Positions 37,990-46,793 of a stretch of DNA of 64,000 nucleotides are shown here, in pieces (position 1 is the first letter of the stretch; every line of letters begins with the position of its first letter). Below the pieces are notes generated by a model that did no database searches, was not told the DNA's origin, and saw only the letters and a list, made by a program, of their open reading frames with translations. The position numbers and the translations under genes were made by a program. The DNA is from an uncultured bacterium (GTDB taxonomy: Bacteria; Bacteroidota; Ignavibacteria; UBA10030; BY39): NCBI GenBank assembly GCA_937967455.1, contig CALCJK010000003.1, positions 124,001 through 188,000 on the forward strand, written 5' to 3'.

Positions 37990-39906
37990 TTATTTAGAGA
38001 TATAATTTAAATACCCATCAGAATTTACTTTTACCCAATATCCCTTGCCAGGTTGCAAAATATTTACAGTTACATACCCACTCGAATATCCATAAAATTT
38101 CGAGTTTATTATATTGGGAGGAGATGTTGTAATTTTATCTACAGAAATTTCCTCATTGAATGCTCCTATCATATTCCAGCCTTTTTTAACCTGAATTTTT
38201 ATTGTTTTCGGCTTTTTTCCGGCAATCAAAATTTCTTTTGAAATTGGAAATTTTACCCAGTACGCTTTACCAGAAGTTAATTGATTTTCAATCATATATC
38301 CACCACTGCTTCCAAGTGTAAAAGCATTTGATGTAGCATCAGGAAAAATAATGCTCTTGTCTATTAAAGTATCTATTGGTAAGGAAACAATATTCCAATT
38401 TGCCACCACATTTATAGCCGATGTACCGCGTTCGATCATATCTACATTGTAACTTAAAAATTTGGTTTTAACTCCAGAAATAGGGCGAGCTTCGTTAGAA
38501 TTTGTAACGTAATTTGCTCCAGGTATTTTATCCTCTTGAAAAACTAAATAGACATAATTACTATCATTTATGTTTGGTTGAACAGGAGAAAGCGAAACAT
38601 ATCTCTCATCAATATTTGGTGATCGGGTTAAATTTTGTGGTAATGACCAGCTTGATCCAAAATCATCACTGTATGATAATAATACATCGCTATAATTAAA
38701 TCCATCAACATCAACTTCATTTTGAATAAATACATCTACTCCTACATACAATCTTGATTTATCAAATTTCAAACCAATTGATGGGAAATTGAATGCAAAG
38801 TTGTGGTTAGTTTGTATGTTGTCTATTCCAGTAGATTTCATTAAGTAAGGATAAGAGTTGCTATCCAGAATCGTAACCGTATTTTGTGTTGAAGATTTCC
38901 AAAAACATACTTCATTAGCTAAGTAATAACCGTTAGTTGTATATCTGCTTCTTGTATAAGTCACATATAAATCTGTTTCATTATAAATTGCATCAAATCC
39001 CGTCCAACATGGTCCAGTGATTCCATTTTCATAATCAATTAAAGATTTTTGATTCCAGGTTATTCCATTGTTAGTTGTTTGCCTATACAATAAAGAATCC
39101 GGATTTGTATTTGATCTCCAGATTACAGCAGCATATCCGTTTGAACCTGTTGCTATAGCTAACCTCCCTGAGTGATTTTGTGAGGTTTCAAGTTGTATCC
39201 AGTTGCCCCAGGTTCTGTTTGCAAGGTCAAATACTATAACAGCAATGCCAGTCAGGTTGCTACTTGCTGGGAATGAAGCGGCTAGAATAATATTTCCATT
39301 AGAAGTTTGTGCAATTATTGGTGATATTGTGTTATCAGTTCCACTCTGGATTAGAGGAGTTGTATATGAAAAAAAATTGCCTGCACCTTCATAATCATCA
39401 ATATAAAGAGAACTCCTTAAATAGCCATCTATTGTGCTATGACTTGATATTATTGCAATGTATGATTCGTAAAGATCGAATGCGGTTGCAAGTGAAGGAT
39501 AACCCGATCTTATGTTAGGTACAAATACAGGCATTCCCCAACTTTTGCCACCATCATAACTATAATTATATATCACTTTTCTGGACATCGAGAGAGATAC
39601 AGGATCAGTCGAATCAGTGGCAATCATAGAAATAACGTGAATGTTGTTTAGGTCTAATGGATTAACATCGATGTAATTGACTGCTCCTCCATTACTCTGA
39701 TAATCCCAATATCCATATATTTTAGTGTCTTTACTAACGATTGATATTGTTGAATTTGAAATATGATCTGATTGAATTTTTATCTTAATATTATCATTTT
39801 GAATTGGGTTTTTTCCAATAATGTGAATCTCCTCATAATTTTGTGCTTGGCTAATCCAACCTATACATAAAAAAATAAGTGATAATATTTTATAATAACT
39901 TTGCAT
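37990..39906 (-). CDS. Exported BNR-repeat (sialidase-fold-like) protein
   Basis: About 638 residues with a signal peptide (MQSYYKILSLIFLCIGWISQAQ), so ATG 39906 is chosen over the longer frame from 39963. Three Asp-box motifs are visible: SYDGGKSW, TNNGITW and SDDFGSSW, so the main domain is probably a beta propeller. I see no proof of sialidase activity. The last 136 residues are the paired WNL/YWVK module shared with the subtilase at 8938-11115. The stop codon lies 5 bp past tmRNA, in convergent orientation. Confidence 0.85.
   Translation of the reverse strand: MQSYYKILSLIFLCIGWISQAQNYEEIHIIGKNPIQNDNIKIKIQSDHISNSTISIVSKDTKIYGYWDYQSNGGAVNYIDVNPLDLNNIHVISMIATDSTDPVSLSMSRKVIYNYSYDGGKSWGMPVFVPNIRSGYPSLATAFDLYESYIAIISSHSTIDGYLRSSLYIDDYEGAGNFFSYTTPLIQSGTDNTISPIIAQTSNGNIILAASFPASSNLTGIAVIVFDLANRTWGNWIQLETSQNHSGRLAIATGSNGYAAVIWRSNTNPDSLLYRQTTNNGITWNQKSLIDYENGITGPCWTGFDAIYNETDLYVTYTRSRYTTNGYYLANEVCFWKSSTQNTVTILDSNSYPYLMKSTGIDNIQTNHNFAFNFPSIGLKFDKSRLYVGVDVFIQNEVDVDGFNYSDVLLSYSDDFGSSWSLPQNLTRSPNIDERYVSLSPVQPNINDSNYVYLVFQEDKIPGANYVTNSNEARPISGVKTKFLSYNVDMIERGTSAINVVANWNIVSLPIDTLIDKSIIFPDATSNAFTLGSSGGYMIENQLTSGKAYWVKFPISKEILIAGKKPKTIKIQVKKGWNMIGAFNEEISVDKITTSPPNIINSKFYGYSSGYVTVNILQPGKGYWVKVNSDGYLNYISK
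37993..38400 (-). repeat. C-terminal paired WNL/YWVK module (copy 2)
   Basis: The last 136 residues of the BNR protein have two halves: NWNIVSLP...GKAYWVKF and GWNMIGAF...GKGYWVKV. Their order and spacing match the end of the subtilase, although the rest of the two proteins is unrelated. Confidence 0.8.
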
Positions 39907-39984
39907 TTGTTTATATAAATTCAGAATTTTTTTAAAATAAAAGAAAATTTCAGGTAAAAGCAAAATGATGCAATTTTGTTAAAA

Positions 39985-40015
39985 TTGTCAATCATTAAAA
40001 ATTTCATTAAATTAA
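39985..40015 (+). promoter_or_regulatory. Candidate promoter of the DedA/VTT-type gene
   Basis: TTG (39985-39987) and TAAATTAA (40008-40015) are 20 bp apart and 20 bp before the ATG. The divergent BNR gene has TTTG (39961-39964) and TATTTTAA (39932-39939) on the minus strand with a 21-bp spacer. Confidence 0.42.
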
Positions 40016-40035
40016 ACGAAAATTTCTAAGAAATA

Positions 40036-40647
40036 ATGAATATATTCAAAAATTTCATAAAAATACTGCATAGTTTAAAAGTATGGGTTGAAAATTTCGC
40101 GTTAAAACCTTATGCGTTGCATGCACTATTCTGGATCGCTTTCATTGAGGCATCTTTTTTTCCAATACCACCTGATGTACTTTTGATAGCACTTGCAGTA
40201 GAAGCTCCAAAAAAGTCATTTAAGTTTGCATTAATCTGTACTTTGGGTTCTGTGATTGGCGCTTATTTAGGTTATGTAATTGGTTATTCTTTTTTTGAAA
40301 TTATTGGAAAACCTATTCTGAATTTTTATGGTATACTTGAAAAATTTCAAATGGTTTTAACTCTTTATCAGCAGAATGGATTTTGGGCACTTCTCATAGC
40401 TGGTTTTACACCAATACCGTATAAAGTATTTACGATTGCAGCAGGTTTCAATCAAACAATCGATTTATTGACGTTAACACTTGGTTCTTTTATAGGTCGT
40501 GCTTCTCGCTTTTTTTTAGTTGGAGGTCTATTGTATATTTTTGGTCCACAAATTAAAAATTTTATAGATAAGTATTTTGATAAACTTTCTATCGCATTTG
40601 TTGTTTTATTGATTTTAGGTTTTGTAGCTATAAAATGGCTTATATAA
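40036..40647 (+). CDS. DedA/VTT (SNARE-associated) family membrane protein
   Basis: A 203-residue inner-membrane protein with about five membrane segments. Family features are the re-entrant FIEASFFPIPPDVLLIAL, the GSVIGAYLGYVIGY segment and the FTPIPYKVFTIAAG and GRASRFFLVGG segments. It resembles the YqaA/DedA group proposed to move lipids (undecaprenyl phosphate or phospholipids) across the membrane. It overlaps the pseudouridine synthase by 13 bp. Confidence 0.88.
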   Translation: MNIFKNFIKILHSLKVWVENFALKPYALHALFWIAFIEASFFPIPPDVLLIALAVEAPKKSFKFALICTLGSVIGAYLGYVIGYSFFEIIGKPILNFYGILEKFQMVLTLYQQNGFWALLIAGFTPIPYKVFTIAAGFNQTIDLLTLTLGSFIGRASRFFLVGGLLYIFGPQIKNFIDKYFDKLSIAFVVLLILGFVAIKWLI

Positions 40648-41387
40648 AAGTACCTTATAAATTTACAAAAAAAGTTAGCTTGGCAAGAGCAATATCTAAA
40701 CTTGGAGCAGCATCTCGCAAACAGGCCTGCCAATTAATTGAAAACGGTGAAGTAAGAGTTAACGGTACTATAATTCGTAGAGTTAATCACAAAGTTGATT
40801 TGAATGTTGATCAAATTTCAATTAATGGTAAAATTGTAAAGAAAGAAAAGCTAATCTATATTTTGTTAAATAAACCTGTAGGATACATTACCACACGAAG
40901 TGATGAATTAAATAGAAAAACAGTATATGACTTAATAAAGAACGTCCAAAGTTGGGTGTTTCCTGTCGGTAGGTTAGATAAAGATACTTCAGGATTGCTT
41001 ATTCTGACTAATGATAATCGATTAGGTGAGTTGTTAACTAATCCAAAATCGGAAGTGTCTAAAACATATTCTTTATTGATAAATAAACCAATCTCGGATG
41101 ATGATTTGTTAGCATTGAGAAATGGTATTGTGATTTTGGGTGATTATAAAACTTTACCAGCTGATGTCGAAATTGTTGATCAGGATAGAAAGAAATTAAA
41201 TATCACAATTTGTGAGGGGAAAAATCGACAGATCAGACGAATGTTTAAAGCCTTGAATTATGAGATACTTGAACTCACAAGAATTAAAATTGGCCACGTT
41301 AAAATTGGCAATTTAAAAACAGGTAAATGGAGATATCTTACAATAGCCGAGATTAATGAATTTAAAAGGAAATTATGCCGAAAATAA
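40635..41387 (+). CDS. Pseudouridine synthase, RsuA/RluB family
   Basis: A 250-residue enzyme with an N-terminal S4 RNA-binding domain (about 15-70: SLARAISKLGAASRKQA, GEVRVNG) and a catalytic domain with the aspartate in FPVGRLDKDTSGLLILTND, plus NKPVGYITT and the C-terminal GKNRQIRRM. It modifies an rRNA uridine; the exact position is not known. It is a paralogue of the gene at 50891-51634, which sits by scpAB as RluB homologues usually do. Confidence 0.92.
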   Translation: MAYIKVPYKFTKKVSLARAISKLGAASRKQACQLIENGEVRVNGTIIRRVNHKVDLNVDQISINGKIVKKEKLIYILLNKPVGYITTRSDELNRKTVYDLIKNVQSWVFPVGRLDKDTSGLLILTNDNRLGELLTNPKSEVSKTYSLLINKPISDDDLLALRNGIVILGDYKTLPADVEIVDQDRKKLNITICEGKNRQIRRMFKALNYEILELTRIKIGHVKIGNLKTGKWRYLTIAEINEFKRKLCRK

Positions 41388-41875
41388 ACTCATTATATAT
41401 TGAAGTTTGTGTTTTTAAAAAAGATAAAAGGAAAATCCTATATTTGGTCCTCAAGAGGTCAGAAAAAGATAAAATATTTCCTGGTATATATCAGATTATT
41501 ACTGGTACATTGAAAAATGATCTCAGAAATAAAAAAACGGAAAATGCTGTGAAAGCTGTCTTAAGAGAAGTTTATGAAGAAACAAAGTTAAAACCTCTTC
41601 GAATGTGGATTTTGCCTGTCATCAATAGTTATTATGTTTTAACTAAAGATACAATAAATCTATCGCCCATGTTTGCAGTAGAAGTATCTTCAGAATCTGA
41701 ACCAATAATTTCTGAAGAACATCAAGCATATAAATGGTTAAGTTACCGTGGTGCGAAAAGATGTTTAATATGGCAAAGTCATCGAAATGCTTTAAAGTAT
41801 TTAAATGATTACCTCATTGGAAAAGAGGATTGGGGCAAGTTCTTAGAAATCAAATTAAATGGTATCCGCAGATAA
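41375..41875 (+). CDS. Nudix hydrolase, NudB-like
   Basis: A 166-residue pyrophosphohydrolase. The Nudix box ends canonically with E-x7-REVYEET, but the usual G-x5-E start is stretched by about seven residues (GTLKNDLRNKKTE). The C-terminal EHQAYKWLSY and IWQSHRNALKYLNDYL resemble NudB (dihydroneopterin triphosphate or dATP pyrophosphatase). It overlaps the previous gene by 13 bp. The substrate is not proven. Confidence 0.82.
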   Translation: MPKINSLYIEVCVFKKDKRKILYLVLKRSEKDKIFPGIYQIITGTLKNDLRNKKTENAVKAVLREVYEETKLKPLRMWILPVINSYYVLTKDTINLSPMFAVEVSSESEPIISEEHQAYKWLSYRGAKRCLIWQSHRNALKYLNDYLIGKEDWGKFLEIKLNGIRR

Positions 41876-41891
41876 GCTGAAAAATATAGGT

Positions 41892-41923
41892 TTTGCTAAA
41901 AATATTAAGATTTTGTATCATTA
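41892..41923 (+). promoter_or_regulatory. Candidate promoter of the PfkB-mtnA operon
   Basis: TTTG (41892-41895) and TATCATTA (41916-41923) are 20 bp apart, 27 bp before the PfkB-family ATG. Confidence 0.5.
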
Positions 41924-41950
41924 AAATGGAAAATAAAAAGTAAGATAAAA

Positions 41951-42883
41951 ATGAGCTTATTAGTTGTTGGTTCACTAGCACTTGATACTATTGAAACCCC
42001 ATTTGGAAAAAAGGATAATGCCATTGGTGGGTCAGCAGTTTATATTTCAGTTTCTGCAAGTTATTTTATCAAACCTATAAGGTTAGTTGGAATTGTGGGA
42101 AATGATTTTCCACGAAATGCAATTCATTTTTTAGAAAATCGCGATATTGATTTGGAAGGATTACAGATAGTTGAAAATGGAAAAACTTTTAGATGGGGAG
42201 GGAGATATCATTATGATTTAAATGTTCGTGATACACTTTACACAGAGTTGAATGTTTTTGAATACTTTAAGCCAATTATTCCTGAGAATTATAAAAAAAG
42301 TTCATACATTTGTTTGGGAAATATAGACCCAGTTCTACAACAATGTGTTATATCACAAATTGAGAATCCACGACTTGTAGTTGGCGATACAATGAATTTC
42401 TGGATCAACGGAAAAAAAAATGAATTATTGAAAGCACTTGAAATGATGGATGCAATTGTGCTCAACGATTCAGAAGCACGTTTGTTAGCTAATGAACCAA
42501 ATCTAATCCGGGCAGCGCGTATAATTATGAAAATGGGTCCCAAAATTGTTATTATCAAAAAGGGAGAACATGGAGCTGTTCTTATAACTCAAAAGAGTAT
42601 CTTTTCAGCTCCTGCATATCCGCTCGAAAATATTAACGATCCAACAGGTGCTGGGGATGCTTTTGCAGGTGGATTTATCGGATGGATTGCAAAAACCGAT
42701 GACCTATCAGATGAAAATCTAAAAAGGGCAGTTATTTATGGTAGTACCCTTGCATCATTCTGTGTTGAGGAATTTAGTATTGAAAGATTTCAGACACTTT
42801 CGTACCTGGAGATTCAAGATAGATTTTTAGAGTTTCGTGAGCTCTCTAGGTTTGATACTGATTATTCTCAGAAATATTTTTAA
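41951..42883 (+). CDS. PfkB-family sugar or nucleoside kinase
   Basis: A 310-residue ribokinase-fold kinase. The N-terminal GGSAVYISVSASYF corresponds to PfkB signature 1, and the C-terminal NDPTGAGDAFAGGFIGW contains the anion hole and catalytic aspartate. It is directly followed (3 bp) by mtnA, which suggests that it works on a methylthioribose-like or related sugar, but the family has many substrates. Confidence 0.88.
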   Translation: MSLLVVGSLALDTIETPFGKKDNAIGGSAVYISVSASYFIKPIRLVGIVGNDFPRNAIHFLENRDIDLEGLQIVENGKTFRWGGRYHYDLNVRDTLYTELNVFEYFKPIIPENYKKSSYICLGNIDPVLQQCVISQIENPRLVVGDTMNFWINGKKNELLKALEMMDAIVLNDSEARLLANEPNLIRAARIIMKMGPKIVIIKKGEHGAVLITQKSIFSAPAYPLENINDPTGAGDAFAGGFIGWIAKTDDLSDENLKRAVIYGSTLASFCVEEFSIERFQTLSYLEIQDRFLEFRELSRFDTDYSQKYF

Positions 42884-42886
42884 ATT

Positions 42887-43918
42887 ATGCACGCTCTTGA
42901 ATGGCAAAATAATTCAGTTACATTTATAGATCAGACAAAATTACCGGAAAAAGAAGTATATATAACTACTACTAATTATCAGGTTATCATTGAAGCAATT
43001 AAGAGTTTGAAGATAAGAGGAGCGCCGTTAATAGGGATAGCTGCTGGTTATGGTGTCGCACTTGCATGTCTGGAGTTGCTCAGAAATAATTCACAAACAT
43101 ATCTAATGGATTTAAAAACAATTATAGATGAATTTAAAAACACCCGCCCAACAGCTGTAAATTTATTTTGGGCATTGAGAAGAATGGAAAAGTTCTTAAA
43201 TTCTCAGGATACTTTAGAATCAATTACAGAAAATATTATCAAGGAAGCTATTCAAATACATTTTGAAGATAAATTAATGTGTGACCAGATTGGGAAGATT
43301 GGTAATCAATTAATTCCAGAGGAAGCAAGCATTCTTACACACTGTAATACAGGTTCACTTGCAACAGGGGGAGAGGGTACTGCCTTAAGCATAATTAAAT
43401 ATGCTCACAAGTCAGGTAAAAAAATAAATGTTTTTGTGGACGAAACCAGACCGCTTATGCAGGGAGCACGTCTCACAACCTGGGAGTTAATTCAAGCTGG
43501 TATAAAATCTACTCTTATAACAGATTCGACGGCTGCATTTCTGATGCAACAAAAGAAAGTGGATCTTGTCGTCACGGGTGCTGATAGAATCACAGTGAAA
43601 GGTTTCGCTGCAAATAAAATAGGAACTTATAATCTTGCTGTGCTTGCAAATTTTCATAATCTTCCTTTCTATATTGCTGTTCCTTCATCTTCAATAGATC
43701 CTGAAATATCTGAACCGGAACAAATTATTATTGAAGAACGAGATCCTGATGAAGTCAGAAAAATAATGGATAAGTATATTTCTCCACAAAACGTAAATGT
43801 GTTTAATCCATCTTTTGATATTACACCACCAGAATTAATAAATGGGATAATCACAGAAGAAAAAATCTATCGCTTTCCATATCAAGCTGAATTTTTAAGA
43901 TTAAAGTCAATTAGATGA
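42887..43918 (+). CDS. mtnA: S-methyl-5-thioribose-1-phosphate isomerase
   Basis: A 343-residue enzyme of methionine salvage. It shows IRGAPLIGIAAGYG, THCNTGSLATGGEGTAL (catalytic cysteine), VDETRPLMQGARLTTWEL and VTGADRITVKGFAANKIGT (catalytic aspartate). These separate it from eIF2B-type relatives. It overlaps recO by 4 bp. No other salvage gene is visible in the window except the neighbouring kinase. Confidence 0.95.
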   Translation: MHALEWQNNSVTFIDQTKLPEKEVYITTTNYQVIIEAIKSLKIRGAPLIGIAAGYGVALACLELLRNNSQTYLMDLKTIIDEFKNTRPTAVNLFWALRRMEKFLNSQDTLESITENIIKEAIQIHFEDKLMCDQIGKIGNQLIPEEASILTHCNTGSLATGGEGTALSIIKYAHKSGKKINVFVDETRPLMQGARLTTWELIQAGIKSTLITDSTAAFLMQQKKVDLVVTGADRITVKGFAANKIGTYNLAVLANFHNLPFYIAVPSSSIDPEISEPEQIIIEERDPDEVRKIMDKYISPQNVNVFNPSFDITPPELINGIITEEKIYRFPYQAEFLRLKSIR

Positions 43919-44697
43919 CGGAAATAGTTAAAACAGAAGCGTTCGTTATCAAGGTCCGAAAGTATGGGGAATCCAGCAAAATAGTTTGCTTATATTCTGA
44001 AAAGTTTGGAAAAATTAACGCAATAGCTAAAGGTGCACGCAAACCTAAAAGTAAATTTGCAAATTGTCTTGATTTGTTTTCACTTGTTTCACTAATTATA
44101 TACAAAAAAACGACAACTCACCTACATTTAATTTCTGATTGTGATTTGATCAAACCTTATTACAGGATTGCTGAAAATCTTAAAAAGTATGAAATTGCAT
44201 TAAAAACTATTGAGCTTATATATTCAGCAGTACACGATGAAGAAGAAAATCAGCAACTATTTAATTTATTGAAAAAGACAATGCAAAATTATGAAGTGGT
44301 TTCTAACAATGTTAATAATCTTTATTTTCATTTTTTAATAAAATTTGGTGAAATATTCGGATATGCATACAATTTCCAGAAATGTGCTAAATGTAATAAG
44401 GTAGTTATTGATCAAGAAATTTCAACTCAAAAAATTGTTTATGATTTTTCTCGTGGAGGACCCTTATGTTCAAAGTGTGAATCTATTGTTTTTCAACCGA
44501 GGGTTGTAGATTTGGGAATTTTAAAAATATTAAATAAATTTGAAACTGCAGTTGATGGATTGGAAATTATAAATATTAAACTAAATGCTGTTGATACATT
44601 TGAAATTGAGAAATTTTTATTTGATTATCTACGTTTTCATATTAGCGGGATAAAAGAGCTAAAAACTCAAAAAATATTTAAAAAAATTAAAGATTGA
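43915..44697 (+). CDS. recO: DNA repair protein RecO
   Basis: A 260-residue recombination mediator that helps RecA load on SSB-coated DNA. The N-terminal OB fold starts TEAFVIKVRKYGESSKIVCLYSEKFG and has KGARKPKSKF. The C-terminal half has a zinc site from CAKC and CSKC, as in the zinc-binding RecO branch. Length is normal. Confidence 0.94.
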   Translation: MTEIVKTEAFVIKVRKYGESSKIVCLYSEKFGKINAIAKGARKPKSKFANCLDLFSLVSLIIYKKTTTHLHLISDCDLIKPYYRIAENLKKYEIALKTIELIYSAVHDEEENQQLFNLLKKTMQNYEVVSNNVNNLYFHFLIKFGEIFGYAYNFQKCAKCNKVVIDQEISTQKIVYDFSRGGPLCSKCESIVFQPRVVDLGILKILNKFETAVDGLEIINIKLNAVDTFEIEKFLFDYLRFHISGIKELKTQKIFKKIKD

Positions 44698-44754
44698 AAC
44701 ATTTATTGAAAAATCGAGTATATATGCCAAATTTTAAAAGAAAGGACATGAAAT

Positions 44755-46275
44755 ATGAATAAAAAATCAATTTTAGCTGCAATATTTTTAATCACAATAG
44801 GGATAATTTTTGGTGTTATTTTGGTGTCTAGTTTTGGAGATGGTATTAGATTAGGATTTGCAGGAGATGAACAAATCCAGCTTGGTGGGCAATCACCGAT
44901 TAAAAAAGAATCAATGGAAATAAAAGCAATTAATTTTCTGTTTATCGAGGCTGCAAAAGTTGTTAGACCGGCTGTTGTGAGTATAACAGTTGTTGAAGAG
45001 GCAGGTACTAGAAGAAAAGAGTTTGATGATTTTTTCAAATTTTTTGGACCTGATTTTAAGTTTCCAGAACCACAACCACAAATGGGTTCAGGTTCGGGTG
45101 TAATTATTACAAGTGATGGCTATATTTTAACTAATAATCATGTTGTTGCGAATGCAGCAAAAGATGGAATTGAGATAACATTAAATGATAGAAGAGTTTT
45201 TAAAAATGCAAAGTTAGTTGGAACAGATCCAACAACAGATCTGGCGGTAGTAAAGATTGATGCAAAAGATCTACCAATAGCACCAATTGGGGATTCAGAA
45301 AATATCGAAGTGGGTGAATGGGTGTTAGCAATTGGTAACCCGCTTGGTTTACAATCGACTGTAACAGCTGGTATCATCAGTGCAATAGGAAGAGGTGGTA
45401 TCGGTGTAATTCGCGATAGTTATGGAATAGAAAATTTTATTCAAACCGATGCAGCAATAAATCCTGGAAACAGTGGTGGTCCACTTATAAATTTATATGG
45501 CGAAGTAATAGGTATTAATACTGCAATTGCTACAACAAATGCACGATATCAAGGTTATGGATTTGCAGTACCTATAAACATCGCAAAATATGTCGCTCAG
45601 GATATAATAAAGTATGGGAAAGTACGCCGGGGTTACCTTGGTATACAGATTGGTCAGATTGATGAAACAATGGCTAAAGCATTGAAGCTTGGTAAACTTA
45701 CAGGTGTAATTATTCAAGGTGTGATTAAGGATGGTGCTGCATACAAAGCTGGAATTGAAGAAGGTGATGTTATTTTGGAAATAGACGGAAAAGAAATGAA
45801 AGCACCAAATGAAGTTCAAAGTTATATAGCAACCCGACATCCGGGTGATGTAATTACAATTAAATTAAATCGAAAAGGGAAGATAATTGAAAAGAAAGTT
45901 ACGCTTGGTTCACGAGATTCTGATGAGGTGGCTGTAACATCTGGAGATAAAAAAGGTAAAATTGAAGAAGAATCAGACAAAGGAACTGCAAATTTTGAAA
46001 AATTAGGATTCTCAGTAAGAGCTTTGACTTCTAAGGAAAAGAAAGATTTAAAAGTTGATTATGGAGTATTAGTGACTGAAGTGAAACCGTTGAGTGAAGC
46101 AAATAAAAGAGGGCTCGTTGTTAATGACGTAATTCTTGAAATTAATAGGGAACCTGTGAAATCTGTTACATTCCTGAAAGATATTATAAAGGGTACAGAA
46201 TCTGGTGATTCAATTTTATTAAGAGTCCGCAAGTCAGATAATAACTCTATCTTCTTGGCGTTGGAAATACCATAA
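44755..46275 (+). CDS. DegP/HtrA-type periplasmic serine protease (Do family)
   Basis: A 506-residue envelope protease and chaperone. A membrane anchor or signal segment (about 5-25) is followed by the trypsin-like domain with catalytic His in LTNNHVV, Asp in TTDLAVVKID and Ser in INPGNSGGPL, then two PDZ domains (about 295-390 and 415-500), the first with GYLGIQIG. The ribosome-binding site AAAGGA fixes the start. It is a separate transcription unit after recO. It should degrade misfolded exported proteins, relevant in a cell that secretes many proteins. Confidence 0.93.
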   Translation: MNKKSILAAIFLITIGIIFGVILVSSFGDGIRLGFAGDEQIQLGGQSPIKKESMEIKAINFLFIEAAKVVRPAVVSITVVEEAGTRRKEFDDFFKFFGPDFKFPEPQPQMGSGSGVIITSDGYILTNNHVVANAAKDGIEITLNDRRVFKNAKLVGTDPTTDLAVVKIDAKDLPIAPIGDSENIEVGEWVLAIGNPLGLQSTVTAGIISAIGRGGIGVIRDSYGIENFIQTDAAINPGNSGGPLINLYGEVIGINTAIATTNARYQGYGFAVPINIAKYVAQDIIKYGKVRRGYLGIQIGQIDETMAKALKLGKLTGVIIQGVIKDGAAYKAGIEEGDVILEIDGKEMKAPNEVQSYIATRHPGDVITIKLNRKGKIIEKKVTLGSRDSDEVAVTSGDKKGKIEEESDKGTANFEKLGFSVRALTSKEKKDLKVDYGVLVTEVKPLSEANKRGLVVNDVILEINREPVKSVTFLKDIIKGTESGDSILLRVRKSDNNSIFLALEIP

Positions 46276-46292
46276 TATATAATTTAAAATTA

Positions 46293-46358
46293 AACTGTGG
46301 ACATACTATTAGAGATGTAATCAGGCATTGAGCAGTGTGTAATTGTATGTCCACAGTT
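46293..46358. repeat. 14-bp perfect inverted repeat with a 38-nt centre
   Basis: AACTGTGGACATAC at 46293-46306 is repeated inverted as GTATGTCCACAGTT at 46345-46358. The RNA could fold as a long-stem hairpin with a 38-nt loop; no T run follows, so a simple terminator is unlikely. It could also be the ends of a small mobile element or a site bound by a protein. Confidence 0.75.
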
Positions 46359-46714
46359 ATATAATTATAGGACTAAGTCCTGATAAATTAGGATGCAGAT
46401 ATAAAGGTGTATGTTCATAGAAAGATTCTTCTTTAGTATTTTATAAAAATTAGTCCAGAAATCATTTTTATTTTTTTGAGAAAGCAATTTCATCTTTCGA
46501 AAAAAATCTTAAGAAAAAGTAAATTTTCATCAATACTACTAGGTTTTGTAATTGGAATATTTATATGGGTTTATTCATAAATAAACTTGAAATTTAAATA
46601 TTTTAATACACATCTCCCAAAAAAATCTTACCATAAAAAGGTATAAAGAAAGTAACAGCTAAAGATTGTGAATATTTTTTGATACCTAATTTATTTTGTG
46701 ACTTTATAAAATAC

Positions 46715-46745
46715 TTGATATTTTGCTTAAATTAATATATATTTT
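46715..46745 (+). promoter_or_regulatory. Candidate promoter of the HNH gene
   Basis: TTG (46715-46717) and TATATTTT (46738-46745) are 20 bp apart. A transcript from here would begin about 30-40 nt before the first candidate codons of the HNH gene and places its start near 46785-46800, well upstream of the TTG at 46986. Confidence 0.4.
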
Positions 46746-46793
46746 TAATGTTATGTATCTAAAAAACTTAAAAATATTAATAAAATGAGGTGA

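Larger units (their letters stand above)
46276..46793. other. Non-coding stretch of 518 bp
   Basis: Between the degP-like gene and the HNH gene there is no ORF of coding character. It holds a 14-bp inverted repeat (46293-46358), a small dyad AGGAC-TAA-GTCCT at 46369-46381, and a promoter-like pair near the right end. The rest is very AT-rich with no further structure I can name. It is the longest gene-free segment of the window. Confidence 0.8.

Noticed and set aside
37990-39906. BNR protein as a sialidase
   Set aside because: Asp-boxes are structural. I could not find the Arg triad and nucleophile Tyr of sialidases with confidence, so only the fold is claimed.
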